DNA from: Leptodactylus fallax
Taxonomy: Eukaryota > Chordata > Amphibia > Anura > Leptodactylidae
NCBI GenBank assembly: GCA_947044405.1
Contig: CAMRHE010000077.1
Span: 6,911,001 to 6,975,000, forward strand
Direction: 5' to 3'
Length of the DNA stretch: 64,000 nt
Numbering within the stretch: position 1 is the first letter of the stretch; each line of letters starts with the position of its first letter. Of this stretch, positions 1-10,925 are shown piece by piece. The notes below the pieces were generated by a model. That model did not search any database. It was not told the origin of the DNA and saw only the letters and a program-made list of their open reading frames with translations. Position numbers and translations under genes: made by a program.

Positions 1-248
1 TCAGGCAGGGACACTACATGCAGAAATCATGGCTGGATTTCATAGTATAGAAAGTTTCTGCATTCAGGGTTGTATCCATTGGCAACCGATCAAGACAACA
101 GATGTCACCACTGAGATCGTCAGAGAAAAATTAGATGGTTAGAGAAAAATGTCTGCAAAAATTTTTATTACTTCTATTTGCAAAAATGTTTCAATTTTAA
201 TTGTCTTCCATTTTAAATATGGTTATGTTTGTGGGAAACCCCCTTTAA
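1..248. mobile_element. possible right part of a TTAA-type MITE (cut by window edge)
   Basis: The stretch ends in CCCCCTTTAA at 239-248, the right-end signature shared by many TTAA elements in this window (for example 35355 and 55144). The matching left end would lie outside the window, so this is a guess from one terminus only. Confidence 0.25.
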
Positions 249-1575
249 GTGTAAACCAGACTCTAGTCCTACTACCTTGGGGTATCTTGACGCTACCCCC
301 ACCTTATGTATCTGCACTAAGATAAAGTTAAGAATATGGGTTTTCTACTTCTTGATGCAATTAATCTCTAATATCTTGCGAGACATCTGTGGTCAGTTTA
401 GCAGCAATGCCCATGGAATATTTGCGATAATTGCACACGGCTTCATCTACACAGGGTATGTTAAACCCTTATCTTAATTGTACTGTTTTAATTAGAAAGA
501 AATGTCTATACTGTCTCTGATACAAAGTAAGACAAATGTTACGGATTGAACAAAATAGCCTGCTATCTTCTGTTAAATCAAATAACTACATCTCTGATAG
601 ACCATTGTGATTTGTGCGAGGGGCGAAGCAATACAGATCCCTTATTGTCTCTGAGGATCCAAGAAAACACAAACAGCTGCCATAAACCAACAATATGTTT
701 AGAGCTCGCACTTTGCCACAAAATGAATCCCACTCATTTTGATTGTATTGCGTAGGACACACAAGCCGATGGAGTGGGTGACACAATATAGGAGCTAAGA
801 GAGCTGAAATGTATTAAGACAGGGAAATGCTCAACAGATAAGGTAACTTAGATATCTACAGGGACTTGATTTACAACATTTATTTCCAAGACAAGTTTAC
901 AGAAATGGTATTTAAATATACTGCGTCTCGATCACAGGCCTTGGTAAAACTCATTACACTTATCATTGCCAAAAGCTTATTGGTTCTTTGTAAAAAAAAA
1001 GAACCCTTAATCTCTCCTTGGCTCCTAAGGCTGACTAACCTCTCTTGTTCTCTTGCCCAGTCCAACTTATTGTGGAGTTTCATTCTCCCTGGGTCAGCAT
1101 AAAACACACATCTAATCGCTCACAGTTATCTATCGCTCTGTGCTACTGTCTGAAACAAAGCACAATATCAGCGCCGTGTATCTCTTCTCGCTCCCTCGGT
1201 GTCTGTCTATTCTTCTGCCAGAGTAAAGAACAAATCTCACCTCCTGATAATATATGTTTTCAGCATCTTTCGCTATTTTCCTCCTTGTACTACATCTCCT
1301 CCTTTCCCCTTTTCTACTATACTCAGCTTATTTCTTTTTAAAGGTGATACAGACACCCTAAACTATTGACCACAAGGATGCTTGGATGTCCATGGCCTAT
1401 GACCTGCTGAGATATTGTTGCACTAAACTACAAAATGTGCATTCTTTTTAGGGAATAATAGCTGAAAATACATAAAGTCAAAATGGAAGTGAGTGAAATA
1501 CTTACCAATAGCCTGCAGTTACCACTAGACAGCCAGACCGGAGATTACATTTACTTATTTTACAACTAACTTTTC
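249..1575. other. unique non-coding sequence
   Basis: No repeat ends, coding frame with recognisable motifs, or RNA gene seen. Short frames of 60-100 codons occur on both strands but are the size expected by chance in AT-rich DNA. Around 800-1000 the sequence is less low-complexity than its surroundings and could be a constrained element, but there is no strong sign of it. Confidence 0.5.
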
Positions 1576-1785
1576 TTAAATGAGTTATCCAGATTAGAAA
1601 ACATGGCTGCTTTCTTCTTCTTAGAAAGTGAAACTATGTCCATTGGTCACATGGAAATGTTACAGCTCATCCCCATTCAATTGAATCAGACTAAGCTGCA
1701 GCATAGCCCAATGACCAACAGATATGATGTCACTTCCTGGGAAGAAGAAAGCAGCCTATTTTCTAATCCTGAATAAGCCCTTTAA
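1576..1785. mobile_element. TTAA-flanked palindromic MITE (piggyBac-like)
   Basis: TTAA at 1576-1579 and 1782-1785. The two ends are inverted copies over about 45 bp; the shared core GGCTGCTTTCTTCTTC is read inward from both ends. The centre contains a further imperfect inverted pair around AAGCTGCAGCATAGCCCAATG. No coding capacity. TTAA duplication plus terminal inverted repeats is the piggyBac-type signature; mobilisation would need a transposase from elsewhere. Confidence 0.75.
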
Positions 1786-4700
1786 GTCAGCTTTTGTGTC
1801 AAGGTCCTTGCATAGTCTAGTTAACTTTATATAAATGTACTGTAAGGCTGGCCCTACATATAGGTGAATGTCAGCTGAACCCACAACTTTCAATGGGGAG
1901 CAGTTGATACCCTACAATGTTTGGGAGTATTCTGTTAGGGGCTAGAAGGGTTTGGCACACTGGATTTCTACATGATGAATCCTTTTGTTTTCACAGGAGA
2001 TAAGTTGTCACCAGAAATGGCTCGGGAAAGGGGATCAAGATTTTGGAGCAATTGTTGTTGGCAGAATAAGTGCTCAGTTGGCAGCCACCTAAAGTGTATG
2101 GCAGCCCTCCGGCATAAGTTGTCATAACTGATACTACAGGATGGATGCTCCCAGTCTAAAGGGAATTTTCCCAGGATCATCATTTATAACATATCCACAG
2201 AAAAGGATCATTTACTGCTCATTGGGGGCCACACTGTTGGGGCCAATCACAAACATGAGGGTCTTTGTCCTATGATGGTCAAACATGTGCACTGCTGCTC
2301 CATTTCAAGGGTATAGGACTGATGAAGGCAGCCCAGCGCTTTACTCAGAGGAAGCTTTGTAGGAAGATGGTCTGGAGAACCTTCAAGTTCTCCTTCTTCA
2401 TTTATTTCCGACGTGCTGGAATTTCCAATAAAAGGGCATGTACCAAGTCATCTCTACTGAATGAATGAGAAGTTCATCTGTTATACAGTTATATTTATTT
2501 ATACAAGTATATTTATTTCTTAGTTATTTTTGGTGGGACATTTTGTTAAGAGAATATGTGTGTTATGAGGGTTCACAGAGTAGCAGAACACGTCTTTCCT
2601 TTCATTTACCTTGTAATACGTAAGTTGTCATTGCATGGAGATGGAACGCTTTAGCTATTCATATTCCCATAGAGGTATGATGATGAATTCAGATTTTCAC
2701 TGCCAAAGAAGGGGTTATCAGCACAGATTGTAAGTAGTGAGTACCTATCCTGACACATGGCGTCCTTGAATCTACTGGCGTCTTGCTGCAAGATGACAGG
2801 GAAGGTCAACGCATGTAATTTGACAATAATGAGTGCGCTAGAATATTAGACAGACCCTCCCCAGAGCCTTGTGCAGCTTCCAACATAACAGACGGTGAAA
2901 AATATGACACAAAGACAATGGACAGAGCCCAGAAGCGACTGGTCCAGACGTCACACATATCAGTCCACCCTCTTCTTAGTCAGCCAATACAGACTCTATG
3001 CCAGGAAGCAAAAGATACTGTAGATCTGTCATTGGCTCTTTTATGAACCATTGCGTGGCAGGTAATGTATGTCATCATGCCACCTAACCCTTCTGAGAAG
3101 ATCCATTTATGACATCTTTTTAGTGGATATTTTGTACTTGTATGGAGCTGTCCTTCCCTAGAAAATGATAGACCATGTATACCCTGCAACACTTTAGTAA
3201 AGCACTAAATGTCTAAAAAAAATCTCACATAATTCAGCTTACTTATTATTTGCTCACAGTTTGTCCTACTATGCTATATGCAAACATGGTCTACATTTGT
3301 TATACAGATGCTATATACAGTATATTAATAACACTTCTATACACTGAAGCACTGAAAGTAATATTCTATTTTTTTTTTCATTTACTATATAAAGATTTTG
3401 CTAGTGGTTTTATCTGGGTTCCATAAATGAAAAATATGTCTGCCCCAGAAAAAAAAAAAATTAAAAATTAAAAGTAGAATATGGAATATCAAGGAGGCTA
3501 AAAATGCCTCCAGTCATGAAAGCGTAAGACAACAAGTCTGGAATATTTACATGTAACCTGATTCTGGCAAAGCTACTACACGCATACCAAAATAAAATAA
3601 AATAAAAAAAATCTTACTTTAATAAAGAATAATGAAATCACCATTAAAGTGAATTAGGTAATAGCCGCAACCAGGAAGATAAAGTTACACTGCATAAATA
3701 CAAGAATTTGTTGGATTAGTCAAGGATAGGATTCATTGGATTCATTTCCAAACTTGATTTATTGATTCTGCAACACGGTTCTGCAAATTTATAAGAAGGA
3801 TATGACTTCAGTATGACTCTACATCTACAGCCTGGCATGAAGTGTTGCAATTTGTATTGCAAAAAGCTGGCACCATACCAAGCATATTAGTCTTTGTTAG
3901 TCTCTTTGGCAGTAATGGGGTTAATTGAGATCTGATTGATGAACAGTCTTGTAAATCTATGAATGCAGAGATGACAGATAATAGCACCACCGAGGCCCAG
4001 GTCAGTGATTCTCCCAGAATGTCACAGGCATGTCTGGTGTCTCAGCCTGGTGCTAGAGATTTATTTTATCTGTGCTAGGAACTGTAGCATGAAGGGGAAT
4101 CTCTGACTGCGGCCTGGCAGGAGACTCCAGAATGGGCACACGGCTAATGGGAACTCTCCGGCTGGCTGACGCTAGGATTTAAATGTTCTGTAAAATTACC
4201 GCCATGATTTCAATGTCATTGGGATGTGTTTTTATGATTATGAGCCCTGGCTGCCTTTTAATAACGTTTGGTTAAACACCTCGGAAACTGTACTGCAGAA
4301 CGATGGGTGCTGCTTGGAGAACAAATACGTTTCTTCCATTTAACCCATTTGTGCTCATGAAGCGTTGATATCATGTTACATAGTACAGTGATTTCCATTC
4401 TAAGCATTATTCAGCCATCTTTCACAAATCCCTGGGAGCAGCTACTAGTTCCACTGTTGCTGCTCAGCAAGCAAATACCTTACCCTGGCAAGCAGATGTA
4501 TTTCTGGTCTAATCTATGATGCATATACACATTATACCAAGTATAGTTATTGCTTCCTTTCATTGAAAGGGAACCTCATGCTATAGTAGCACTTTTTAGA
4601 TTAAGGCACAGTAATACCCTATTGCTACTAAACTAGTAGCTGTAATTGAACTCAAGCTCAAGACAGCTTTGCATATATTTGACTGTGGTAAAGGTGTAAA

Positions 4701-5005
4701 CCTGAGCATTGTAGCATCTACATATGTGTCCTTCCTTAAATTTCCTCTTGGCTCAACATATCCCAAGATGCTTGGAGCCAGAGATTAATAAACAAAAAAA
4801 AAAAAAAAAACACATGCTTTTGCAGTACTCTGTCATGAGATGTCTACCTTATACATGTCTGTGTGTGGATATCCAGTGGTGGTGTTGTGAATTGCAGCCT
4901 ATCAATGGTATTGCTGTCCTGTGGTGATACTTTATTAGATATGTTTTATGAGAAATTAAAACCTTAACGAATTTCAAGCTAAGGTAAGGTTGCACATATC
5001 TTTAC
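1786..5005. other. unique non-coding sequence
   Basis: No host exon, RNA gene or complete mobile element recognised over 3.2 kb. It holds short A runs (3450-3461, 4795-4810) and AT-rich tracts. The section 4110-4330 is listed separately as a conserved-looking stretch. Confidence 0.5.
4110..4330. other. candidate conserved non-coding element
   Basis: Complex, non-repetitive sequence of balanced composition between AT-rich flanks. It contains words such as ATTTAAATG, ATTACCGCCATGATTTC and TTTGGTTAAACACC that resemble enhancer-like vertebrate sequence. It has no open frame of note. The call is pattern recognition only. Confidence 0.25.
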
Positions 5006-5218
5006 TTAAAGATGACTTGTCACCAGGTCTGAAAAGCTCAATGACATTCATCACCTGATAGGTGCTGTCACCCTGGGCATTTTGGTGTTTATCCAAATCC
5101 ATTCAGCCACTTGGCTAGTATAGCCCGATTATACCTTTGGAATGGCTGAACAGATTTGGATAAACAAAATACCAAAATTCTCAGGGTGACAGATAATGTA
5201 TGTCATTGAACTCTTTAA
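5006..5218. mobile_element. palindromic TTAA MITE, right end displaced by the next element
   Basis: The left end begins TTAAAGATGACTTGTCACC at 5006. Two arms of about 75 bp face each other: the left arm carries GTCACCCTGGGCATTTTGG and GTTTATCCAAATC, and the right arm carries their inverse around 5150-5200. The right terminus expected from the left end is missing because the element at 5215 begins there, so this copy may be truncated or interrupted. Confidence 0.65.
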
Positions 5219-5630
5219 AGAGGACCTTTCACCACCTCCACCAATTCAAATTCTTACCATATGTTAATAGTCTCTGCTCCACTGATTCCAGGGCAGATAG
5301 AATTTACTCTCTAGCCCCCACCATTCCCGAACAATAAGCAATATTTAAGCTCTGTAATGTCAGAAGCTCCAATGATTCATGATTCAGAGCTCCAATCAGA
5401 GGCAGCCAGTGCCAGAGCTCAGAATCACCTCCTTATCTGCTCCTGCCTGACACCACCCTCCTGACAATACAGAGCCTAAATAGCATATCAGACACCATAA
5501 CTAACCATATTGATTGCTCGGGATCGGAGGGGGCTAGAGAAGAAATTCCAACTGTGCCAGAATCAGTGGAGCAGCAGCTATTAAATGTTGTAAAGAGTTG
5601 GACTTGGAGATGGTGAAAGGTCCTCTTTAA
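5215..5630. mobile_element. TTAA MITE, family 1 (AGAGGACCTTTCACC ends)
   Basis: TTAA at 5215-5218 and 5627-5630 with a perfect 15-bp inner terminal inverted repeat, AGAGGACCTTTCACC. The inverted similarity runs further inward (CTCCACTGATTCCAG on the left against its inverse near 5560). A second, more diverged copy of the family is at 51666-52028. Non-coding; the short frames across it follow its palindromic structure. Confidence 0.8.
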
Positions 5631-6814
5631 AGCTTGCATATTCTCACTTAAAGGATCACACCATTGTAGCCACATTGTTTACATCTATGATCTTCAGACC
5701 CATCAATAATAATATGTGCCCTATGTGTGGTAGAATTTATAGAATACGTAGAGTAAGTTTGTATTTTATGTACATTTTTATCTGGACTGTTGCAGCTATT
5801 AACTCCTAACCGGCAATATGGAATGAAGACATCAGAGTGAGATATACCGTATCCAAATGCTTGCACTTAGTGACAGTCTGTGCAGCAATCTATTCATTAA
5901 TTATATTCATTAATGGTGTCATGTAGCAATATCATACAGCCTGGTAGTGAAGATGTTAAGATGGAAGCTTACTTATGGCTCAAATCCATCTCTTGCCGTC
6001 AGATACCAGTGAAAAATGATCTCTCCACCAATTACAATGAATAAATCAAATCTTTATCTCCACTTTCCTTGTGTAACTGTTGCATTCACCGCTCATTTAA
6101 GCCGTCAAACTCTGCTTCCGGGGGAATATCAATCCTTAAGTAGTCTGCCATATTTTTTTAATAAATCTTCTAATCAGATGTACTGTAACACTTGTATTGC
6201 TGGATTGCAAGGAATTAGCTACATTTTTACTACAATCAATAAAAAAGAAATTGAAATTCACTATTTCAGAATTGATAAATCAATTTTTTCCTGTAGAAAT
6301 CCTAGTAAAGTTATGTAAATCATGTTAAAAATGCAAAGCATATTTTTTCTAGTGATACTGTGTATAGTAAAAGACCATTGAGTGCACTTTTATGTAAGTA
6401 AAACAAACATATACCAGCTGGAAAAAAACTCTTTTGGCCTCTCTCATGTGGATGGGGTTTGAACTGCCCTATTGATGACCCTGACCACCACTGCTCTCCA
6501 AATGATTCAGGAGAGTGGTGGTCTGGTAACCAATGAGCGCTTCTATTAGTTGAGACACAATTGCTCATTCCAGCCTTTTTTTTTAAATTGACTTTTGCCT
6601 TTTGTTTCTGCTTAGTTCTGCCTCTGGTTTGCCTTCAAGGGACACCATACATTATGTCCTGCCACTTAACAATGTCCAGATGTTGCTCAGTTTCTGGCCA
6701 TAGTATGCAGTGGCAGACCGAAGGAAAAGCGGAGGCAGGACTGAGCAGGGGTGGGAATCGGTGAATAATAAATATCAGCCATTACCTGTTGGTATAATCT
6801 AACAGGTGGAAACC
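5631..6814. other. unique non-coding sequence
   Basis: No gene or complete repeat recognised. A 100-codon plus-strand frame at 6016-6318 has low-complexity composition and no recognisable motif, so it is not called. Confidence 0.5.
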
Positions 6815-7250
6815 TAATGGAGCCAACATACTGAGTGGGGGCAAATAAAAGTGGAAATATACTGTGTGGGGGCTAATACAGTATACTGAGTGGAGGTCAA
6901 CATACTGTATGGGAGCCACTTAAAGGAGAAGTATACTTTGTTGGGACCAATATATTGAGTGGGGCAATTTACAGTAATGGTGGCAATATCCTGTATGAAG
7001 GCCAGTAAAGGCAATATACTGAGTGGGGGCAATGTACTGTGTGGAGATCAATAACGGAGCATTATACTGTGTAAGTGCCAATAAAGGTGGCAGTAAACTG
7101 TGTAGGGACCAATAAAGGGGGCAATATACTTGTAGAGGTCAGCAACGTGGGTCCAGTAAAGGGATATTATACTGTGTGAGGGTGAGTAACGGTGGTGTTA
7201 TACTGTTTAAGAGTCAGTAAAGTGGGCATGAGTATAATTCTCAAACCCCT
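6815..7250 (+). repeat. decayed minisatellite, period about 30-37 bp
   Basis: Roughly a dozen diverged copies of a unit built around TATACTGTGTGGGGGC followed by CAATAAAGG. Unit length varies through indels, as expected of an old tandem array. The LTR element inserted about 125 bp beyond its right end. Confidence 0.7.
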
Positions 7251-7375
7251 GTGATACACGCGTCATGCAATGTACTGACTTCCCTCACCATGATATACCC
7301 TCACTGTGTTGTGTCCCGCTCCCCCATGATACAGTATGCCCCCGGATTACCCCACTGGAAAATCCTGTCTATACT

Positions 7376-8346
7376 TGTGAACCGAGAGCAAGGCAGGTGG
7401 TTTGGTCTCCGCAACCAGAAATGAACGCACACGCGGTAGTTCAAGAAAAGAATATATATTTACTATAAGTTAATAAAGGCTATTTGAAGGTAAAATGACA
7501 GGGATAAAGACAAGCAAAATATACAATATAGCATGAACAATTTCAAGGCAAATTCTGCAATGGTTTCTACTTTTACTCTGTCCAATTCTGCAGTATGGAC
7601 ACTGAATGAACAATATACTCAAAACTATCCCTAACTGACCCTGACATCACATTTGGGTGCACCCCCTTTTCCCCAGTGGTCCAGGTGGACCGCTTACAGT
7701 CTGTAGAAGCGCGCGGTGGGGCCCAAAGTCGTTCCTTTCTTTTATAGCGAAACGTCCTCTCCTCACGGTTATCAGGATCTTGGGAGAAATGAAGTCCTCT
7801 TTAACAGGGAAACCCAATGAATGCAATGTAATCCAACAGCAGATTCCACTCAGCACACTGACAGTCCTGCCGAATCCATACACTGAGCTGGGATGTAAGC
7901 CGGGGTTTAGCAGGTGCTGTCCAGTACATCAACAGCACTGCGAGTCTCTATCTGTGGTATCCATATACACAGTCACAATGTCAGTCTCACTGATCAGCCA
8001 CTGAGCACAGTTCCTTTCACGTGGACTCACTAGTCCTGTTGTCTCTTTACAATCTGTTTGTCTCTGGACCAAGATACAGCTTAGCTGTACAGAAAAATCT
8101 CCACACCAGTTCAATACAACACTTGCTAAGATGGCTGCTGCTCTCTGTCTCGTCACTTCCTGCTTCTCTGCTCACATTCTGTCTGCAGAACAGGCAAGCT
8201 GACATAAAGGGGGGGGGAGTCACTCCAGCATCATGTCACAATTACAATGGCTGCTGTCTTAAAGGAACAGAATCACAGAAATACATTCAACATTAACAGT
8301 TTATACAGACAAATAAAGCTTAGGACAACATTGGCTGTCTCTTACA
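7376..8346 (-). repeat. 3' LTR (left copy, 971 bp)
   Basis: Coding-strand ends are TG...CA. A TATA-like TATAAAAG lies on the minus strand at 7739-7746, so U3 is the right-hand ~600 bp and R/U5 the left part. A run of nine Gs lies near 8208-8217. Open frames of 75-115 codons inside it recur unchanged in the other LTR, so they reflect LTR identity, not genes. Confidence 0.88.
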
Positions 8347-8348
8347 TA

Positions 8349-8363
8349 TTCCCCCCCCACTTT
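8349..8363 (-). other. polypurine tract
   Basis: On the minus strand the bases just upstream of the 3' LTR read AAAGTGGGGGGGGAA, a purine-rich run with one T. This is where plus-strand DNA synthesis would be primed. Its position two bases from the TG of the LTR is as expected. Confidence 0.75.
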
Positions 8364-8544
8364 AAGATTGGCAGTCCCTGCCTATGACTGTATATCCAGA
8401 GGGTTGTACTTTTATGCACAGGGTGGTAGTATACCGATGTATGGCAGGCCAAACAAACTCATCCTGTGCATACCGAACAGGGGGAATACCAGCATTTGGC
8501 CTAGTGGTCCGTCTGAGGACCGGTGGTATGGACGGCTCACCCTT
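8362..8544 (-). pseudogene. remnant C-terminal tail of a downstream retrotransposon ORF (probably pol)
   Basis: A 60-codon open stretch follows a TGA (8545-8547) and ends at TAA (8362-8364) right beside the polypurine tract. It is in a different frame from gag and overlaps its 3' end. It contains LRRTTRPNAGIPPVRYA, close to the RRSxRxxxGxPPxRY-type basic tail often seen at the C-terminus of LTR-retrotransposon polyproteins. What is seen is the frame, the basic motif and the placement just before the PPT. The inference is that an internal deletion removed most of pol and joined gag to this last piece out of frame. Confidence 0.5.
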
Positions 8545-9317
8545 TCACCTCCAGTTTTCTGGAAGTCTGCAATTTTCATAGAATGTTCATCACAACGGGT
8601 GTGCAAGTGTTCCATTTGCTCTTGCAGTTTCTGCATTACTGTGAGAATTTCTTTAACCGTCCCCTTTTCTACTGTCTCTGAGCCAGAACTAGCCCCCTGT
8701 GACAAAGTAACTCCAACTGCGGTCTGGGGCTTCGGGAACATACTATTGGCACGGGAGATGGCCTCTACCTGTACATCATGGAATTTAGCATCAGTCTCTC
8801 GTCGTATAAAATCCTGCATAGTCACAGTTAAACTGCCGTCACGTATCCCCAGGACAAACTGGTCACGGAGAGTCCGATCAGGGTTACAGAAGGCTGGCGA
8901 GCCCCCTCTTTCCTTCACTTGAATATCTCGGAGCAGTTCTTGTAGGGCATTTGCATATTGGGGAAGGCTTTCATTCTCCTGTTGTACCCTCTGGAAGAAC
9001 CGAGCCTGCAGAGACCCCAGCAATGCAGTTTCTCCATAAATGGTTTCTAGAATCTGGACTACTTGCTCAAATGTCTGCCTTTGTTCAAATGGCCTCAATA
9101 TCACCGTGGTCTTAGCATCCCCTTGTAATGTCAATATTGCTAGCTCTACTAGTACTTCTGGTGCGGTCTGGTACATTCGCTGTATCATTCGTATCTGTTC
9201 CACCCACATACTCACTGACATATTATTGCCATCAAATTTAGCTAACTGACTCATTATAGCCCCTGCTGGCATTCTTCCTCCAGCACCATTCTCCCGAACG
9301 GGTGCGTCACCGTCCAT
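8412..9317 (-). CDS. gag: LTR-retrotransposon Gag protein (C-terminus truncated/altered)
   Basis: Structural Gag protein, 301 residues, expected to bind element RNA and assemble particles in the cytoplasm. I chose the ATG at 9315-9317 because it is the first one downstream of the primer-binding site, 12 bp past it; the frame stays open further upstream into the LTR, but that part would lie before the PBS. Residues ~25-190 have the retrotransposon-gag capsid pattern: helical, W38, FFQRVQQENESLPQYANAL at about 107-125 (the usual F..R.Q...ES...YA..L signature) and LRDQFVLGI at 150-158. Residues ~218-245 look like a short coiled coil. After about residue 260 the sequence loses gag character, and the CCHC zinc knuckle expected there is missing, as is any protease. 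The internal deletion therefore probably lies near 8500-8560. The frame itself is uninterrupted. The nearest named family is Ty3/gypsy-type Gag; the exact clade is not determinable by eye. Confidence 0.85.
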   Translation of the reverse strand: MDGDAPVRENGAGGRMPAGAIMSQLAKFDGNNMSVSMWVEQIRMIQRMYQTAPEVLVELAILTLQGDAKTTVILRPFEQRQTFEQVVQILETIYGETALLGSLQARFFQRVQQENESLPQYANALQELLRDIQVKERGGSPAFCNPDRTLRDQFVLGIRDGSLTVTMQDFIRRETDAKFHDVQVEAISRANSMFPKPQTAVGVTLSQGASSGSETVEKGTVKEILTVMQKLQEQMEHLHTRCDEHSMKIADFQKTGGERVSRPYHRSSDGPLGQMLVFPLFGMHRMSLFGLPYIGILPPCA

Positions 9318-9329
9318 TCTGGTAAGCGG

Positions 9330-9347
9330 ATCCTGCCGACTACGCCA
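9330..9347 (-). other. primer-binding site for tRNA-Ser
   Basis: The plus-strand bases ATCCTGCCGACTACGCCA equal the 3' end of a vertebrate tRNA-Ser including CCA, so the element's RNA is complementary to that tRNA over 18 nt. It starts 3 bp inside the 5' LTR boundary, the normal place for minus-strand priming. The tRNA identity comes from memory of the acceptor-stem sequence. Confidence 0.8.
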
Positions 9348-9350
9348 ATT

Positions 9351-10322
9351 TGTGAACCGAGAGCAAGGCAGGTGGTTTGGTCTCCGCAACCAGAAATGAA
9401 CGCACACGCGGTAGTTCAAGAAAAGAATATATATTTACTATAAGTTAATAAAGGCTATTTGAAGGTAAACTGACAGGGATAAAGACAAGCAAAATATACA
9501 ATATAGCATGAACAATTTCAAGGCAAATTCTGCAATGGTTTCTACTTTTACTCTGTCCAATTCTGCAGTATGGACACTGAATGAACAATATACTCAAAAC
9601 TATCCCTAACTGACCCTGACATCACATTTGGGTGCACCCCCTTTTCCCCAGTGGTCCAGGTGGACCGCTTACAGTCTGTAGAAGCGCGCGGTGGGGCCCA
9701 AAGTCGTTCCTTTCTTTTATAGCGAAACGTCCTCTCCTCACGGTTATCAGGATCTTGGGAGAAATGAAGTCCTCTTTAACAGGGAAACCCAATGAATGCA
9801 ATGTAATCCAACAGCAGATTCCACTCAGCACACTGACAGTCCTGCCGAATCCATACACTGAGCTGGGATGTAAGCCGGGGTTTAGCAGGTGCTGTCCAGT
9901 ACATCAACAGCACTGCGAGTCTCTATCTGTGGTATCCATATACACAGTCACAATGTCAGTCTCACTGATCAGCCACTGAGCACAGTTCCTTTCACGTGGA
10001 CTCACTAGTCCTGTTGTCTCTTTACAATCTGTTTGTCTCTGGACCAAGATACAGCTTAGCTGTACAGAAAAATCTCCACACCAGTTCAATACAACACTTG
10101 CTAAGATGGCTGCTGCTCTCTGTCTCGTCACTTCCTGCTTCTCTGCTCACATTCTGTCTGCAGAACAGGCAAGCTGACATAAAAGGGGGGGGGAGTCACT
10201 CCAGCATCATGTCACAATTACAATGGCTGCTGTCTTAAAGGAACAGAATCACAGAAATACATTCAACATTAACAGTTTATACAGACAAATAAAGCTTAGG
10301 ACAACATTGGCTGTCTCTTACA
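9351..10322 (-). repeat. 5' LTR (right copy, 972 bp)
   Basis: Near-identical partner of the copy at 7376-8346, one base longer because of an extra A before the G run near 10185. Being upstream of gag on the minus strand, it would supply the promoter. Its right boundary could be a few bases longer, because GAATA precedes the TG in both LTR contexts. Confidence 0.88.
9714..9721 (-). promoter_or_regulatory. TATA box of the 5' LTR
   Basis: Minus-strand TATAAAAG. Transcription would begin about 30 bp further left (near 9685), which sets the U3/R border. The same octamer is present in the other LTR at 7739-7746. No clear AATAAA was found in the R/U5 part; AGTAAA near its left end is a possible weaker signal. 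Confidence 0.6.
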
Positions 10323-10720
10323 TATTCTTGAGGCATCATAGGGTAAAAATGGTACAATAAATTTTTAATAGCTGTATGTTTTTACATCACATACACTGCC
10401 AGCATCCTCTTGGTTATGCACCTGGTCCATTGACAAGTCCTTAAGGAAATGAGGTTTTGAGCTTTCCCACAGCCTATGTTTCAGTATTGCTCCTACTATT
10501 CATTGGAGTTTCTGAGCTGTTTTTCAAAGGTGAAGCAGTTTATTATTAAGATTTTGTACATTGTAAAGAGCTAATTGATTTAGATGAATTAAGATAACCT
10601 TAGAATCCCAGAATATCCCCAAAAGACAGTCTGTTAGAATCTAACTATCTAACTGGAGCTATTGTATATTGATGAAAAAAATACTGAGATACAGATGTGT
10701 CCACCCTTAATTTAGCTCAA
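10323..10720. other. unique spacer between the LTR element and the Tc1 copy
   Basis: No repeat ends or coding frame. The left terminal repeat of the neighbouring Tc1 element is not present anywhere here. Confidence 0.55.
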
Positions 10721-10874
10721 ATTTGGTTAAGGACTCACCTACAAACAAGCAAGGATTCACCTACAAACAAGCAAGATTTCTGGCTCTCACGGACCTGTAA
10801 CTTCTTCTTTAAGAGGCTCCTCTGTCCTCCACTCATTACCTGTAGTAATGGCTCCTGTTTGACATTGTTATCAG

Positions 10875-10882
10875 TATAAAAG
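10875..10882 (+). promoter_or_regulatory. TATA box of the Tc1 element
   Basis: TATAAAAG, 44 bp upstream of the transposase ATG at 10926, in the usual place for this Tc1 group. Confidence 0.6.
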
Positions 10883-10925
10883 ACACCTGTCCACAACCTC
10901 AAACAGTCACACTCCAAACTCCACT

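Larger units (their letters stand above)
7376..10322 (-). mobile_element. young non-autonomous LTR retrotransposon (gag kept, pol deleted)
   Basis: A complete LTR-internal-LTR structure of 2947 bp read on the minus strand. Two direct repeats (7376-8346 and 9351-10322) begin TGTAAGAG and end TTCACA on the coding strand. They differ by only one substitution (near 7487 against 9462) and one extra A beside a G run. The internal part is only 1004 bp: tRNA-Ser primer-binding site, gag frame, a short remnant of a downstream ORF and a polypurine tract. Protease, reverse transcriptase, RNase H and integrase are absent. Flanking hexamers TATACT (7370-7375) and TATTCT (10323-10328) match at five of six positions, so the target duplication is imperfect or uncertain. 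Gag type and PBS suit a Ty3/gypsy-class element. Near-identity of the LTRs implies recent insertion or recent gene conversion; movement would need pol from a relative. Confidence 0.88.

Noticed and set aside
7657..8296. Frames of 75-115 codons repeated at 9632-10238
   Set aside because: They recur only because both lie in identical LTRs; opposite-strand frames overlap them and none shows coding features.
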